Origin: Zoogloeaceae bacterium
GTDB taxonomy: Bacteria; Pseudomonadota; Gammaproteobacteria; Burkholderiales; Rhodocyclaceae
Length of the DNA stretch: 37,220 nt
Assembly: GCA_031273565.1 (NCBI GenBank)
Contig: JAISRR010000123.1
Location: 1 to 37,220 of the forward strand
Direction of reading: 5' to 3'
Positions 7,941 to 16,237 of the stretch are shown one piece after another. The notes beneath the pieces were generated by a model. That model searched no databases. It was not told the origin of the DNA and saw only the letters and a program-made list of their open reading frames with translations. A program made the translations under genes and the position numbers. Position 1 is the first letter of the stretch. Every line of letters begins with the position of its first letter.

Positions 7941-8705
7941 TTAACCGACGATATTGTAACCGCCATCGATGTAGATGGTGCCGCCGGTCAGGGTCTTGGC
8001 GACATCGCTGCACAGGAAAGCGGAGAGCGCGCCCACGTCTTCGATGGACACCAGCGTATGCAGCGGCGAACGCTCGACGGCTTTTTCCATCAGGTCGTCA
8101 AACGCCTTGATGCCGGAGGAAGCGCGGGTTTTCAGGGGGCCGGGAGAGATGGCGTGCACCCGGATGCCGCGCGGCCCCAGTTCGGCGGCGAGATAACGGG
8201 AAACGGATTGCAGGGCGGCTTTGACCGGCCCCATGATGCCGTAGTTATTGATCACTTCGTCCGCGCCCATGTAGCTCATGGTGAGCAGGGTGCCGCCCTG
8301 ATCCATCAGGGGTTCGGCGAGGCGAGCCAGACGCACAAAGGAGTGGCAGGAAATATCCATCGAACGCACGAACCCGTCGCGGCTGGAATCAACGACGCGA
8401 CCATGCAGGTCTTCCTTGGGAGCGAAGGCGATGGAGTGGACGACGAAATCCAGACGCCCCCATTCTTCCTTGATGCGCGCGAAGAGGGCTTCCATCTGTT
8501 CGGGTTGCTCCACATCCAGCGGGGCAAAGATTTTTGCGCCGAGGATGTCGGCCAGCGGCTTCACATGCGGTTCGGCTTTGGCGTTCAGGTAGGTGATGGC
8601 GAGATCGGCGCCGCAGAGACCGAAGGATTTGGCGCAGCCGAAAGCAATGCTCTGATTATTGGCCACACCGACGACCAACCCTTTTTTACCGTGTAAATTA
8701 AACAT
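7941..8705 (-). CDS. fabI: enoyl-[acyl-carrier-protein] reductase (NADH) FabI
   Basis: Performs the last step of each fatty-acid elongation cycle, reducing trans-2-enoyl-ACP with NAD(P)H. The 254-residue short-chain dehydrogenase has the FabI version of the nucleotide site, GLVVGVANNQSIAFGCAKSF, then VHSIAFAPKEDLHG. The catalytic NNYGIMGPVKAALQS carries Tyr with Lys seven residues on, and ISPGPLKTRASSGI and GGTIYIDGGYNI follow. The start chosen is the ATG at 8705 (MFNLHGKKGL), with CAGGAG upstream. The longer frame beginning at 8741 would include this ribosome site as codons and is less likely. It stands alone between UspA and pta. Confidence 0.95.
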   Translation of the reverse strand: MFNLHGKKGLVVGVANNQSIAFGCAKSFGLCGADLAITYLNAKAEPHVKPLADILGAKIFAPLDVEQPEQMEALFARIKEEWGRLDFVVHSIAFAPKEDLHGRVVDSSRDGFVRSMDISCHSFVRLARLAEPLMDQGGTLLTMSYMGADEVINNYGIMGPVKAALQSVSRYLAAELGPRGIRVHAISPGPLKTRASSGIKAFDDLMEKAVERSPLHTLVSIEDVGALSAFLCSDVAKTLTGGTIYIDGGYNIVG

Positions 8706-8843
8706 TTCAGACAACTCCTGGGGAGGCAAAAAAATAGCCAACAGTATAGTTTGTTTGGGATGCCCACGGGAGATTCTTTGCGTTTGTCCCGTTTGTCGCG
8801 GAAACGGCGGATATGCCGCCGCGCAGGGTTCTGTGGCAGGAGA

Positions 8844-9287
8844 TCAACGATAGACCAGCACCGGGATTTTGGAGTGGGTCAGCACCTTGTTGGTTTCGCT
8901 GCCCAGAAGCAGGCCGCTGATGCCCTTGCGACCATGCGAGGCCATGAAAATCAGGTCGCAGCCGTTTTGTTCGGCGGCTTGGATGATGGCTTCGTAGGGA
9001 ACATCGCTGGAGGCGCTGACGGTCTGACAGCTTACGCCCGCTTTTTCGCATTCCGAAGTGACGAAGGCGAGCACTTCCGCCGCCTGCTGATCCGCCATTT
9101 CGGAGAATTTTTCCGGCGTCGTGGGGTCGATGAGCGCGCCTTCGCCGAAGTAGGTGACGGGGTATTCGGGCTTGGCGAAAAAAGCGGTGACGCGCGCGCC
9201 GGATTCTTTGGCGAAGGAAACGGCGCGGGCAATGGTGTTGCGGGAAAGCTCGGAACCATCGGTGGGTACCAGAATGTGTTTGAACAT
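8844..9287 (-). CDS. universal stress protein, UspA family
   Basis: A 147-residue single-domain Usp. It starts FKHILVPTDGSELS and ends with the ATP-binding signature SHGRKGISGLLLGSETNK followed by KIPVLVYR, i.e. the G-2x-G-9x-G-S/T pattern, so it is of the nucleotide-binding type. Such proteins form dimers and are induced under starvation or stress; the role here is not known. It is divergent from phaC across about 176 bp. This arrangement of a Usp beside PHA synthesis could reflect shared stress control, which is inference only. Confidence 0.92.
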   Translation of the reverse strand: MFKHILVPTDGSELSRNTIARAVSFAKESGARVTAFFAKPEYPVTYFGEGALIDPTTPEKFSEMADQQAAEVLAFVTSECEKAGVSCQTVSASSDVPYEAIIQAAEQNGCDLIFMASHGRKGISGLLLGSETNKVLTHSKIPVLVYR

Positions 9288-9408
9288 GTCGATCTCCAGA
9301 GTGCATGTTTGTAACTGTTGTTGTGGATAGCGGTCAGCGTCGCCCGGAATTTTGACTTCGGCGCCACGATGTGGAATCGTACCGCAGTAATTCTGGAAAT
9401 CAAGCCGG

Positions 9409-9436
9409 TTGTTTCGTGCCCGGTCTATGGTATAAC
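9409..9436 (+). promoter_or_regulatory. candidate phaC promoter
   Basis: TTGTTT at 9409-9414 and TATAAC at 9431-9436 are separated by 16 nt, placing a start about 20 nt before the phaC ribosome site. The match to a sigma-70 promoter is moderate. Confidence 0.45.
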
Positions 9437-9463
9437 GACAGGATTGTTTTCGGAGACTGTCCC

Positions 9464-11221
9464 ATGAACGCCAAACTTCCTTCCTCCAGTGAGCATAAGG
9501 GCTTCGATTTCAGCGAGGCCAGCAATCCGTTGGAGATCATGAGCAACAACATCACCAAGCACCTTGATCCCTTCGGCGTCACGAGTTCCGTACTCAACGC
9601 GCAAATGGCGTGGATGATGCACCCGCAGGAGTTGGGTCGCGTCCTGTCTTCGTTGTCGGGCGACCTGCTGGCCTTGCAGTCGCACATCGCGCGGCGCGCG
9701 CTGGGCATACCGTCCGAGGATGTGATTGCGCCGCACGCTGACGATACCCGCTTCGCCGACCCGGTATGGAACGAGTCGGCAACCTGGGACATCATCAAGG
9801 AATGGTATCTGGCGTTCACCCACCGTCTGCAGGACATGTATTTCGAAACGCCTGGCATGTCCGGCAAGGAGCGTCGCCGCGCCGCGTTCTGGTGGCGCAA
9901 ATGGCTGAACGCCATCGCGCCCACCAATTTTTTCTGGACAAACCCGGTCGCCCTGCGTAAATGCGTGGAAAGTCACGGCGAAACCCTGGTCAGGGGCTTT
10001 CACAATTTCATGCGCGATGTCAAGGCAAAGGACATCCAGATGGTGGAAAAGGATGCCTTTCAGGTGGGCAAGGATTTGGCGGTCACGCCGGGCAAGGTGA
10101 TTTTCCGCAACCGGCTGCTGGAGATCATTCACTACACGCCGACCACGAAAAAAGTGCGTTCCGTGCCGCTCCTCATCGTGACGCCCTGGATCAACAAATT
10201 CTACATTCTGGACCTGAACCCCAAAAAGAGCCTGGTCAAATATCTGGTCGATCAGGGCTTCTCGGTGTTCATCACCAGTTGGAAGAATCCCACGGCGGAC
10301 ATGGCCGATGTCACCTTCGACGATTATCTGAGCGAAGGGGTGAACGAAGCGGTAAACACGGTGCGCGACTTCTGCCAGGTTCCCAAACTGCATCTGGCGG
10401 GCTACTGCATCGGCGGCACGATGGTGACCACCTACATGGCCTGGGCCAATCGCAAGTTCGGCGCCGACAAAATGCCGGTGGAAGACTGGACGCTGTTCAC
10501 TACCCTGACTGATTTTAACCATCCGGGCGACATTGAAGTCTTCATCGATGAAAATGGAATTTCCGCACTGGAAGAAATGATGTCGAAGAAGGGCTATCTG
10601 GATGGCAGCGAAATGGCTTCATCCTTCCGCCTGCTGCGTTCCAACAGCCTGATCTGGCAGTACTGGGAGCATGGCTACCTGTATGGCGAACCCCTGAAGC
10701 CGTTCGATGTGCTGTTCTGGAACGTGGATTCCACCCGCATGCCCTACGCAATGCATAGCTACTACCTGCGGGAAATGTACCTGAACAACAATCTCATCAA
10801 GCGCGACCGCCTGACCATCGCCGGTCAGCCGATTGACCTGCATCGGATTACCCAGCCGCTTTACGCGGTGACGGCCATCGACGATCACATCGCACCCTGG
10901 ACGCAATGCTACCGGATTCGCAAATACATCAATGTGGACGCCCCCATGCATTTCGTGCTGTCGACTTCCGGTCACATTGTCGGCATCGTCAATCCGCCGG
11001 TGAATCCGCCCAAGCGCGCCTACTGGTCGGGCGACCCGCAGCCCAACGAACGTTGCGATGACTGGATGAAAAACACCAAACGCCAGCCTGGAACATGGTG
11101 GGAAGAATGGAAGGTCTGGCTGGAGGCGCGCGGCGGCGAACTGATCGACGCGCTGCCGACATCGAACCGCAAATATCCGGCGCTGGCTGATGCTCCCGGC
11201 GTTTACGTGCTGGAAAAATAA
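9464..11221 (+). CDS. phaC: class I poly(3-hydroxyalkanoate) synthase PhaC
   Basis: Polymerises (R)-3-hydroxyacyl-CoA, chiefly 3-hydroxybutyryl-CoA, into storage polyester at the granule surface. The 585-residue protein has the long N-terminal domain and an alpha/beta-hydrolase core. The lipase-like box GYCIGG holds the nucleophile Cys at about residue 315. The catalytic Asp is in DDHIAPW near residue 474 and the His in SGHIVGIVNPP near 504; the conserved TPWINKFYILDL and WNVDSTRMP are present. Length and sequence fit a single-subunit class I enzyme. The start is the ATG at 9464 after CGGAG. No phaA, phaB or phasin gene is adjacent, so precursor supply is encoded elsewhere. Confidence 0.95.
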   Translation: MNAKLPSSSEHKGFDFSEASNPLEIMSNNITKHLDPFGVTSSVLNAQMAWMMHPQELGRVLSSLSGDLLALQSHIARRALGIPSEDVIAPHADDTRFADPVWNESATWDIIKEWYLAFTHRLQDMYFETPGMSGKERRRAAFWWRKWLNAIAPTNFFWTNPVALRKCVESHGETLVRGFHNFMRDVKAKDIQMVEKDAFQVGKDLAVTPGKVIFRNRLLEIIHYTPTTKKVRSVPLLIVTPWINKFYILDLNPKKSLVKYLVDQGFSVFITSWKNPTADMADVTFDDYLSEGVNEAVNTVRDFCQVPKLHLAGYCIGGTMVTTYMAWANRKFGADKMPVEDWTLFTTLTDFNHPGDIEVFIDENGISALEEMMSKKGYLDGSEMASSFRLLRSNSLIWQYWEHGYLYGEPLKPFDVLFWNVDSTRMPYAMHSYYLREMYLNNNLIKRDRLTIAGQPIDLHRITQPLYAVTAIDDHIAPWTQCYRIRKYINVDAPMHFVLSTSGHIVGIVNPPVNPPKRAYWSGDPQPNERCDDWMKNTKRQPGTWWEEWKVWLEARGGELIDALPTSNRKYPALADAPGVYVLEK

Positions 11222-11256
11222 CCGGCTGCGGCGGGATTTACATCGTTGTTACTCAT

Positions 11257-11285
11257 CCCCCGGCAGCCCTTGGCCGGGGCGGTTT
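11257..11285 (+). terminator. probable terminator after phaC
   Basis: CCCCGGC and GCCGGGG form a 7-bp stem with an 8-nt loop, followed shortly by a TTTT run. It lies 36 nt after the phaC stop. The U run is short and offset, so termination may be partial. Confidence 0.5.
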
Positions 11286-11410
11286 TACGGGCGTCTACGC
11301 GTCGCGTTCAGGGGCCGGATTTTGCCCGTTGCCATGGGTCACGATTTAGTTCAGGCGGGCAGGCCGATTTTCTGCTACCCTTGCTCGCCTTTTTGCTGGT
11401 TGTACATTTA

Positions 11411-12607
11411 ATGCCTGACTCGCACGTTTCGTCTTCTCAGTCTGTTTCACCGTCTTTACCGCCATTCAAATTCAAGGGGAAAACCCTGCTGCCCATTGTG
11501 CAGGGCGGCATGGGCGTCGCTATTTCGGCGCACAAACTGGCGGGCGCGGTCGCGGCGGAAAATGCCATCGGCACGGTCGCCAGCGTCGATTTGCGCCACC
11601 ACCACCCCGACCTTCTGGAAATGACCCGTCGCGTCAAGGACAGGGAAGCCAACAAGGCCACCATCTGGAAGGCCAATCGCATCGCCCTCGACCGGGAAGT
11701 GCGCGGCGCGCTGGAAATCGCCCAGGGGCGCGGCATGGTCGCGGTCAATGTCATGCGCGCCGTATCGCAGTATCAGGAATACGTGCGCCAATCCTGCGAA
11801 TCCGGCGCTCACGCTATTGTCATGGGCGCTGGCCTGCCTCTGGATTTGCCGGACCTGACCCAGAATTTTCCCGATGTCTGCCTGTTCCCCATTCTCTCGG
11901 ACGTGCGCGGCGTCGTGCTGATTCTGAAAAAATGGATGCGTAAAAAACGCCTGCCGGACGCAATCGTCATCGAGCATCCGGCCTATGCCGGGGGGCACCT
12001 GGGGGCGCAGCAGAAGGAAGACGTGACCGACCCGCGTTTCGATTTCAATGTCGTCATCCCCGGCGTACAGCAAGCCTTCAAGGATCTGGGGCTGGAGTCG
12101 GAACACATCCCCCTGATTCCCGCCGGTGGCATTCATCGTCATGAACAGATACGCGAACTGCTGGGTATGGGGGTTTCGGCGGTGCAACTGGGAACCGCCT
12201 TCGCCGTGACCGAAGAATGCGATGCGGATATCGAATTCAAGAAAGTGCTGTTGGGCGCGACCCGGGAAAGCGTGGTGGAATTCATGAGCTGCGCGGGACT
12301 CCCCGCCCGCGCCGTGCTCACGCCCTGGCTGAAAAACTATCTGGGGCGTGAACAAAAATTGATGCAGGCGGCGGCAGGTCGGCAACACAAATGCACGCTG
12401 GCCTGGGATTGCCTCGTTTCCTGCGGCCTGCGGGACGCCAATCCCGCGCACGGCCAATTCTGCATCGACCACCAGCTCGCCGCCGCCGCGCGTGGCGATG
12501 TCAAACAAGGGTTGTTTTTCCGGGGCAAAACGAAAACCCCGTTCCGGGAAATACGCCCGGTGCGGGAACTGATCCGCTACCTGATGACCGGCGAACGCCC
12601 CGCGTAA
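11411..12607 (+). CDS. nitronate monooxygenase family flavoprotein
   Basis: An FMN-dependent TIM-barrel enzyme of the nitronate monooxygenase (formerly 2-nitropropane dioxygenase) group that oxidises alkyl nitronates. The 398-residue protein has LLPIVQGGMGVAISAHKLAGAVA at the N-terminus, VMGAGLPLDLPDL, EHPAYAGGHLGAQ, IPLIPAGGIHRHEQI (phosphate binding), and SAVQLGTAFAVTEEC. The C-terminal third is Cys-rich compared with the short forms, as in the roughly 400-residue subgroup. The start is the ATG at 11411; no clear ribosome site is seen, and the frame stays open upstream without family similarity. It is convergent with apbC, with 16 nt between stops. The physiological substrate is unknown. 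Confidence 0.85.
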   Translation: MPDSHVSSSQSVSPSLPPFKFKGKTLLPIVQGGMGVAISAHKLAGAVAAENAIGTVASVDLRHHHPDLLEMTRRVKDREANKATIWKANRIALDREVRGALEIAQGRGMVAVNVMRAVSQYQEYVRQSCESGAHAIVMGAGLPLDLPDLTQNFPDVCLFPILSDVRGVVLILKKWMRKKRLPDAIVIEHPAYAGGHLGAQQKEDVTDPRFDFNVVIPGVQQAFKDLGLESEHIPLIPAGGIHRHEQIRELLGMGVSAVQLGTAFAVTEECDADIEFKKVLLGATRESVVEFMSCAGLPARAVLTPWLKNYLGREQKLMQAAAGRQHKCTLAWDCLVSCGLRDANPAHGQFCIDHQLAAAARGDVKQGLFFRGKTKTPFREIRPVRELIRYLMTGERPA

Positions 12608-12610
12608 CGA

Positions 12611-12638
12611 CAGTCCGCTGTCCTCAGCCCTCTGTCTT
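12611..12638. repeat. degenerate 7-bp repeat at apbC 3' end
   Basis: CAGTCCG, CTGTCCT, CAGCCCT and CTGTCTT follow one another in heptad register and contain the apbC stop codon. They resemble the array at 15-56 that holds the truB stop. Confidence 0.5.
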
Positions 12639-13706
12639 CTGCACGACGATGGGCGGGAATTTCGCGCTCATGTCTTTGGGTCGCACCGCGATTCTGCACG
12701 CGAGCTTGTGGGCGATGGCGCGGTAAAGTCCGGCGGCTTGCGAGGTCGGCGCGCCGACGACCGTAGGCTTGCCGTCATCGATCAACGTGCGGATCCGGGT
12801 ATCCAGCGGCAGGTCGCCCAGGCATTCAACATTGAATGTTTCGCGTAGCCGTTCGGCCCCGCCGACGCCAAAAATATGCTCGCTGTGCCCGCAGTGCGGG
12901 CAGGTGTAAATACTCATGTTTTCGACCACGCCAAGAATGGGGATCCCCACTTTTTCAAACATGCGGATGCCGCGTTTGACATCCAGCAGCGCGATCTCCT
13001 GCGGCGTCGTTACAATCAGCGCGCCTGTTACCGGCGCTTTCTGGGCGAGGGAAAGCTGCACGTCGCCGGTGCCCGGCGGCAGATCCACGATCAGATAATC
13101 CAGGGCGTTCCACCGGGTTTCGTTCAAAATCTGGTTCAAGGCTTGCACCACCAGAGGCCCGCGCCAGATCATGGACGCTTCTTCTTCCACGAGAAAGCCG
13201 ATGGACATGAGCTGAATGCCGTGCGCGACCAACGGAATCATCTTCTGCTCATCCATGTCGGGGTGTTGCCCGGAAAGCCCCAACGCCTGCGGCAGTGACG
13301 GGCCGTAGATGTCGGCATCCAGCACGCCGACCTGCGCCCCCTCTTCCGCCAGCGCCAACGCCAGATTGACGGCGGTGGTGCTTTTGCCCACGCCGCCCTT
13401 GCAGGAAGCCACGACGACAAGATTTTTGACGCCCGGCAATCGCTTCACGCCGCGTTGCGTGACATGCGGCATGATCTTGCTGACGATAGCGACCTGTGCC
13501 GCACCTCTTCCCGGCAACGCGGCCAACGCCGCGCGCACCCGGTTTTCCAGATCGGCGCGATAACTTCTGACGGGATAGCCGACTTCGATGTCCAGACAGA
13601 GCGTATCGTTTTCGAGGCGGATATTGCGGGCGGACAGCGGCTTGCCCGTGTTGGGATCGACGAGGGCGTTCAGGGCAGCCTGCACCGTTTCCAGAGAAAT
13701 GCTCAT
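12624..13706 (-). CDS. apbC: Fe-S cluster carrier ATPase ApbC (Mrp/NBP35 family)
   Basis: A P-loop ATPase that binds and hands on [4Fe-4S] clusters. The 360-residue protein has an N-terminal MIP18/DUF59 domain (about residues 1-80), the deviant Walker A CKGGVGKST near residue 104, DADIYGPSLPQALG, VDLPPGTGDVQLSLAQ, and the cluster-binding CPHC in YTCPHCGHSEHIFG. The start is the ATG at 13706 with GGAGC 6-8 nt upstream; the frame remains open further upstream without family match. The last few codons (VVQKTEG) and the stop lie in a 7-bp repeat array. Its target apoproteins are not shown; two radical SAM operons in this window would need such clusters. Confidence 0.94.
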   Translation of the reverse strand: MSISLETVQAALNALVDPNTGKPLSARNIRLENDTLCLDIEVGYPVRSYRADLENRVRAALAALPGRGAAQVAIVSKIMPHVTQRGVKRLPGVKNLVVVASCKGGVGKSTTAVNLALALAEEGAQVGVLDADIYGPSLPQALGLSGQHPDMDEQKMIPLVAHGIQLMSIGFLVEEEASMIWRGPLVVQALNQILNETRWNALDYLIVDLPPGTGDVQLSLAQKAPVTGALIVTTPQEIALLDVKRGIRMFEKVGIPILGVVENMSIYTCPHCGHSEHIFGVGGAERLRETFNVECLGDLPLDTRIRTLIDDGKPTVVGAPTSQAAGLYRAIAHKLACRIAVRPKDMSAKFPPIVVQKTEG

Positions 13707-13809
13707 GGGGGATGCTCCGTATTGGACATTGGGTGAAGGAATAGATTCTATCAGGGCAAATGCGCGCCCTACCCCATCATCCTGCGCGCGGCGCGGGACG
13801 GACGGGGTT

Positions 13810-13900
13810 GCCAGAAAGAAAGGCTTCAAGGACGATGCGCCGGGGTTTATTCACATCGACATCAAATACCTGCCCAAAATGCCCGACGAAACCACTCGTA
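13810..13900 (+). pseudogene. IS481-type transposase (integrase core) fragment
   Basis: A short open stretch on the plus strand reads RKKGFKDDAPGFIHIDIK followed by YLPKMPDETTR. This is the start of the DDE/integrase core of IS481-like transposases, where HxDxKYLPxMPDE carries the first catalytic Asp. Both sides lack the rest of the gene. It lies in the 230-bp gap between greA and apbC. A 9-bp repeat, ACTCGTAGC, occurs at 13894-13902 and again at 13939-13947 overlapping the greA end, perhaps marking the deletion. Clearly non-functional. Confidence 0.6.
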
Positions 13901-13936
13901 GCAAGAAGATACGGAGGGCTTTCAAGGGATTTAGCC

Positions 13937-14413
13937 CTACTCGTAGCGCACGTCGATAATCTCGTATTCCCTTATCCCGCCCGGCGCCTGTACCTGGGCG
14001 ATGTCGCCGGCGTATTTACCGATCAGGGCGCGGGCGATGGGGGCGCTGATGGAAATTTTGCACTGCTTGATGTCGGCTTCGTCTTCACCAACAATCTGGT
14101 AGGTCACAGACTCGCCTGAATCCTGATCTTCCATTTCCACGGTCGCGCCGAAAACACAGCGACCATCGGCGTCCAGCGCCCTGGGGTCGATGATTTGGGC
14201 GTTGGAGAGCTTGCCCTCCACTTCCTTGATGCGCCCTTCGATAAAAGCCTGACGTTCCTTGGCGGCGTCGTATTCGGCGTTTTCCGAGAGGTCGCCGTGC
14301 GAGCGGGCTTCAGCGATGGCGGCGACGACTTCGGGGCGATCTTTGGTTTTCAATTGATGCAGTTCCGTGCGCAATTTTTCGGCGCCAGTAACGGTCAGTG
14401 GTACTTTACTCAT
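13937..14413 (-). CDS. greA: transcription elongation factor GreA
   Basis: Binds the RNA polymerase secondary channel and stimulates cleavage of backtracked RNA. The 158-residue protein is exactly the usual length. The N-terminal coiled coil runs from about residue 8 to 75, with the tip [15 protein letters not shown] carrying the acidic residues that reach the active site. The C-terminal FKBP-like domain (about 80-158) includes [10 protein letters not shown]-type sequence. The start is the ATG at 14413 after an AGGA. It follows carB as in many betaproteobacteria, but has its own promoter and a leader hairpin (see 14455-14542). Confidence 0.96.
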   Translation of the reverse strand: MSKVPLTVTGAEKLRTELHQLKTKDRPEVVAAIAEARSHGDLSENAEYDAAKERQAFIEGRIKEVEGKLSNAQIIDPRALDADGRCVFGATVEMEDQDSGESVTYQIVGEDEADIKQCKISISAPIARALIGKYAGDIAQVQAPGGIREYEIIDVRYE

Positions 14414-14454
14414 GGTTTTCCTGTTTGATGTTCCTGTTTTTGCCGATGGCAATG

Positions 14455-14494
14455 AAAAACCGCCGGATACCCGTGGGCATGGTGTTCCGGCGGC
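14455..14494 (-). terminator. hairpin with U run between carB and greA
   Basis: On the minus strand GCCGCCGGA and TCCGGCGGT pair around an 18-nt loop and are followed by TTTTT. It can end carB transcripts. Because a promoter lies just upstream of it (14513-14542), it can also act as an attenuator in the greA leader. Confidence 0.75.
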
Positions 14495-14512
14495 TCATCA
14501 CGTAATTTTTTG

Positions 14513-14542
14513 ATTGTAATTCATCTACGTGAGATACGGCAA
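14513..14542 (-). promoter_or_regulatory. greA: candidate greA promoter
   Basis: On the minus strand TTGCCG (14542-14537) and TACAAT (14518-14513) are spaced by 18 nt. Transcription would begin near 14506, giving about 50 nt of leader before the U run at 14459-14455 and about 90 nt before the greA start. Confidence 0.5.
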
Positions 14543-14656
14543 TCCAAACCGGTACAGAACGAGGCGGGTTCCCGGCAAATGCCCATGCCGATTCAGTTGT
14601 CGAAAAGCAGACCAGCGCCCTGCCCTTTCTCCATACCGGAATCACGCGACAGCTTG

Positions 14657-16237
14657 TTACTCCTGACGGCAGAGTTCGCTGTGCAGAGTCTGGATGGGAT
14701 AGACGATCAGCTCGCCGCCAGAGGTGATTCCTTCGGCTGCCGCCTCCGCGCCCCAGATGGTGGTGTACATGGTAACGCGGGCTTGCAGGCCGGAGATGCG
14801 GATGGAGCGTGAATCGTGGATGGCCTGACGTTTTTCTTCCACCGTGTTGATAATCAGGGCGATTTCGTTGTTCTTGATCATGTCGACGATGTGTGGACGA
14901 CCCTCCACCACCTTGTTCACCACTTCGACAGGAATCCCCGCCGCAGCAATGGCGGCGGCAGTGCCGCGCGTCGCCACGATAACGAAACCGGTCTGGGCGA
15001 GATGGCGGGCAATATCCACGGCCTTGGCTTTGTCGCTGTCTTTTATGGACAGGAAAACCTTGCCGCTCCTGGGTAGCCGCACGCCTGCCGCCAGTTGCGA
15101 TTTGACGAAGGCTTCGGCGAAGGTTTTGCCGACCCCCATGACTTCGCCGGTGGATTTCATCTCCGGCCCCAGAATGGTATCGACGCCAGGGAATTTGATG
15201 AAGGGGAACACCGCTTCTTTCACCGAGAAATAGGGCGGCACGACTTCGCCGGTCACGCCCTGTGATTTCAGGCTTTTTCCGGCCATGCAGCGCGCCGCAA
15301 TCTTGGCGAGTTGCAAACCTGTGGCCTTGGAAACGAAAGGTACGGTGCGCGAGGCTCTGGGATTGACTTCCAGTACGTATACCGTGTCATTCTGGATGGC
15401 GAACTGCACGTTCATCAGGCCACAGACATTCAGCGCCCTGGCCATCAGCCGTGTCTGCCGCCGGAGTTCGTTGGCGATTTCCCGCGAAAGCGAATAAGGT
15501 GGCAGCGAACAGGCGGAATCGCCGGAATGCACGCCTGCCTGCTCAATGTGTTCCATAACGCCGCCGATGATGACTTCTTCACCATCGGAGAGCGCATCGA
15601 CATCCACTTCGCAGGCGTCGTTCAGGAAACGGTCGAGCAGCACCGGGGAATCGTTGGAAACTTTGACGGCCTCGCGCATGTAGCGTTCGAGGTCTTTCTG
15701 TTCGTGTACGATTTCCATCGCCCTCCCCCCCAGCACATAGGAAGGACGCACGACGAGCGGATAGCCGATTTCCAGCGCCAGTTTCAGCGCCTCTTCCTCT
15801 GTGCGCGCCGTGCGATTGGGCGGCTGGCGCAGACCCAGCTTGTGCAGGAGTTGCTGGAAACGCTCACGGTCTTCGGCAATGTCGATGGATTCGGGTGTGG
15901 TGCCGATGATGGGCACACCGTTGGCTTCCAGGTCGAGCGCGAGTTTCAACGGCGTCTGGCCGCCGTACTGGACGATGACGCCTTCCGGTTTTTCCACGGC
16001 GACAATTTCCAGCACGTCTTCCAGCGTCAGTGGCTCAAAATACAGGCGGTCGGAGGTATCGTAATCGGTGGAAACGGTTTCCGGGTTGCAGTTAACCATG
16101 ATCGTTTCATAACCATCCTCACGCATCGCCATCGCCGCATGCACGCAACAGTAGTCGAATTCAATGCCCTGCCCGATGCGGTTCGGTCCGCCACCCAGCA
16201 CCATGATTTTTTCCGGTCGGAAGGTCGGGCTTCGCAT
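14657..16237 (-). CDS. carB: carbamoyl-phosphate synthase large subunit, C-terminal half (frame-shifted)
   Basis: The second half of Car[21 protein letters not shown] begins the carbamoyl-phosphate domain, followed by [21 protein letters not shown], the ATP-grasp segment, [16 protein letters not shown], and the MGS-like allosteric domain ending [10 protein letters not shown]. It binds UMP/IMP or ornithine in the family. The frame continues the first half only if one A is added to the A run at 16207-16212. Joined, the protein would be 1071 residues, the normal length. An ATG at 16237 could start this half alone; AGGAGG lies just 1 nt before it, too close for good initiation. The catalytic motifs are intact, so decay, if real, is recent. 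Confidence 0.9.
   Translation of the reverse strand: MRSPTFRPEKIMVLGGGPNRIGQGIEFDYCCVHAAMAMREDGYETIMVNCNPETVSTDYDTSDRLYFEPLTLEDVLEIVAVEKPEGVIVQYGGQTPLKLALDLEANGVPIIGTTPESIDIAEDRERFQQLLHKLGLRQPPNRTARTEEEALKLALEIGYPLVVRPSYVLGGRAMEIVHEQKDLERYMREAVKVSNDSPVLLDRFLNDACEVDVDALSDGEEVIIGGVMEHIEQAGVHSGDSACSLPPYSLSREIANELRRQTRLMARALNVCGLMNVQFAIQNDTVYVLEVNPRASRTVPFVSKATGLQLAKIAARCMAGKSLKSQGVTGEVVPPYFSVKEAVFPFIKFPGVDTILGPEMKSTGEVMGVGKTFAEAFVKSQLAAGVRLPRSGKVFLSIKDSDKAKAVDIARHLAQTGFVIVATRGTAAAIAAAGIPVEVVNKVVEGRPHIVDMIKNNEIALIINTVEEKRQAIHDSRSIRISGLQARVTMYTTIWGAEAAAEGITSGGELIVYPIQTLHSELCRQE

Noticed and set aside
14406-14645. 79-codon minus-strand frame between carB and greA
   Set aside because: It spans the promoter and terminator hairpin of greA and has no similarity.
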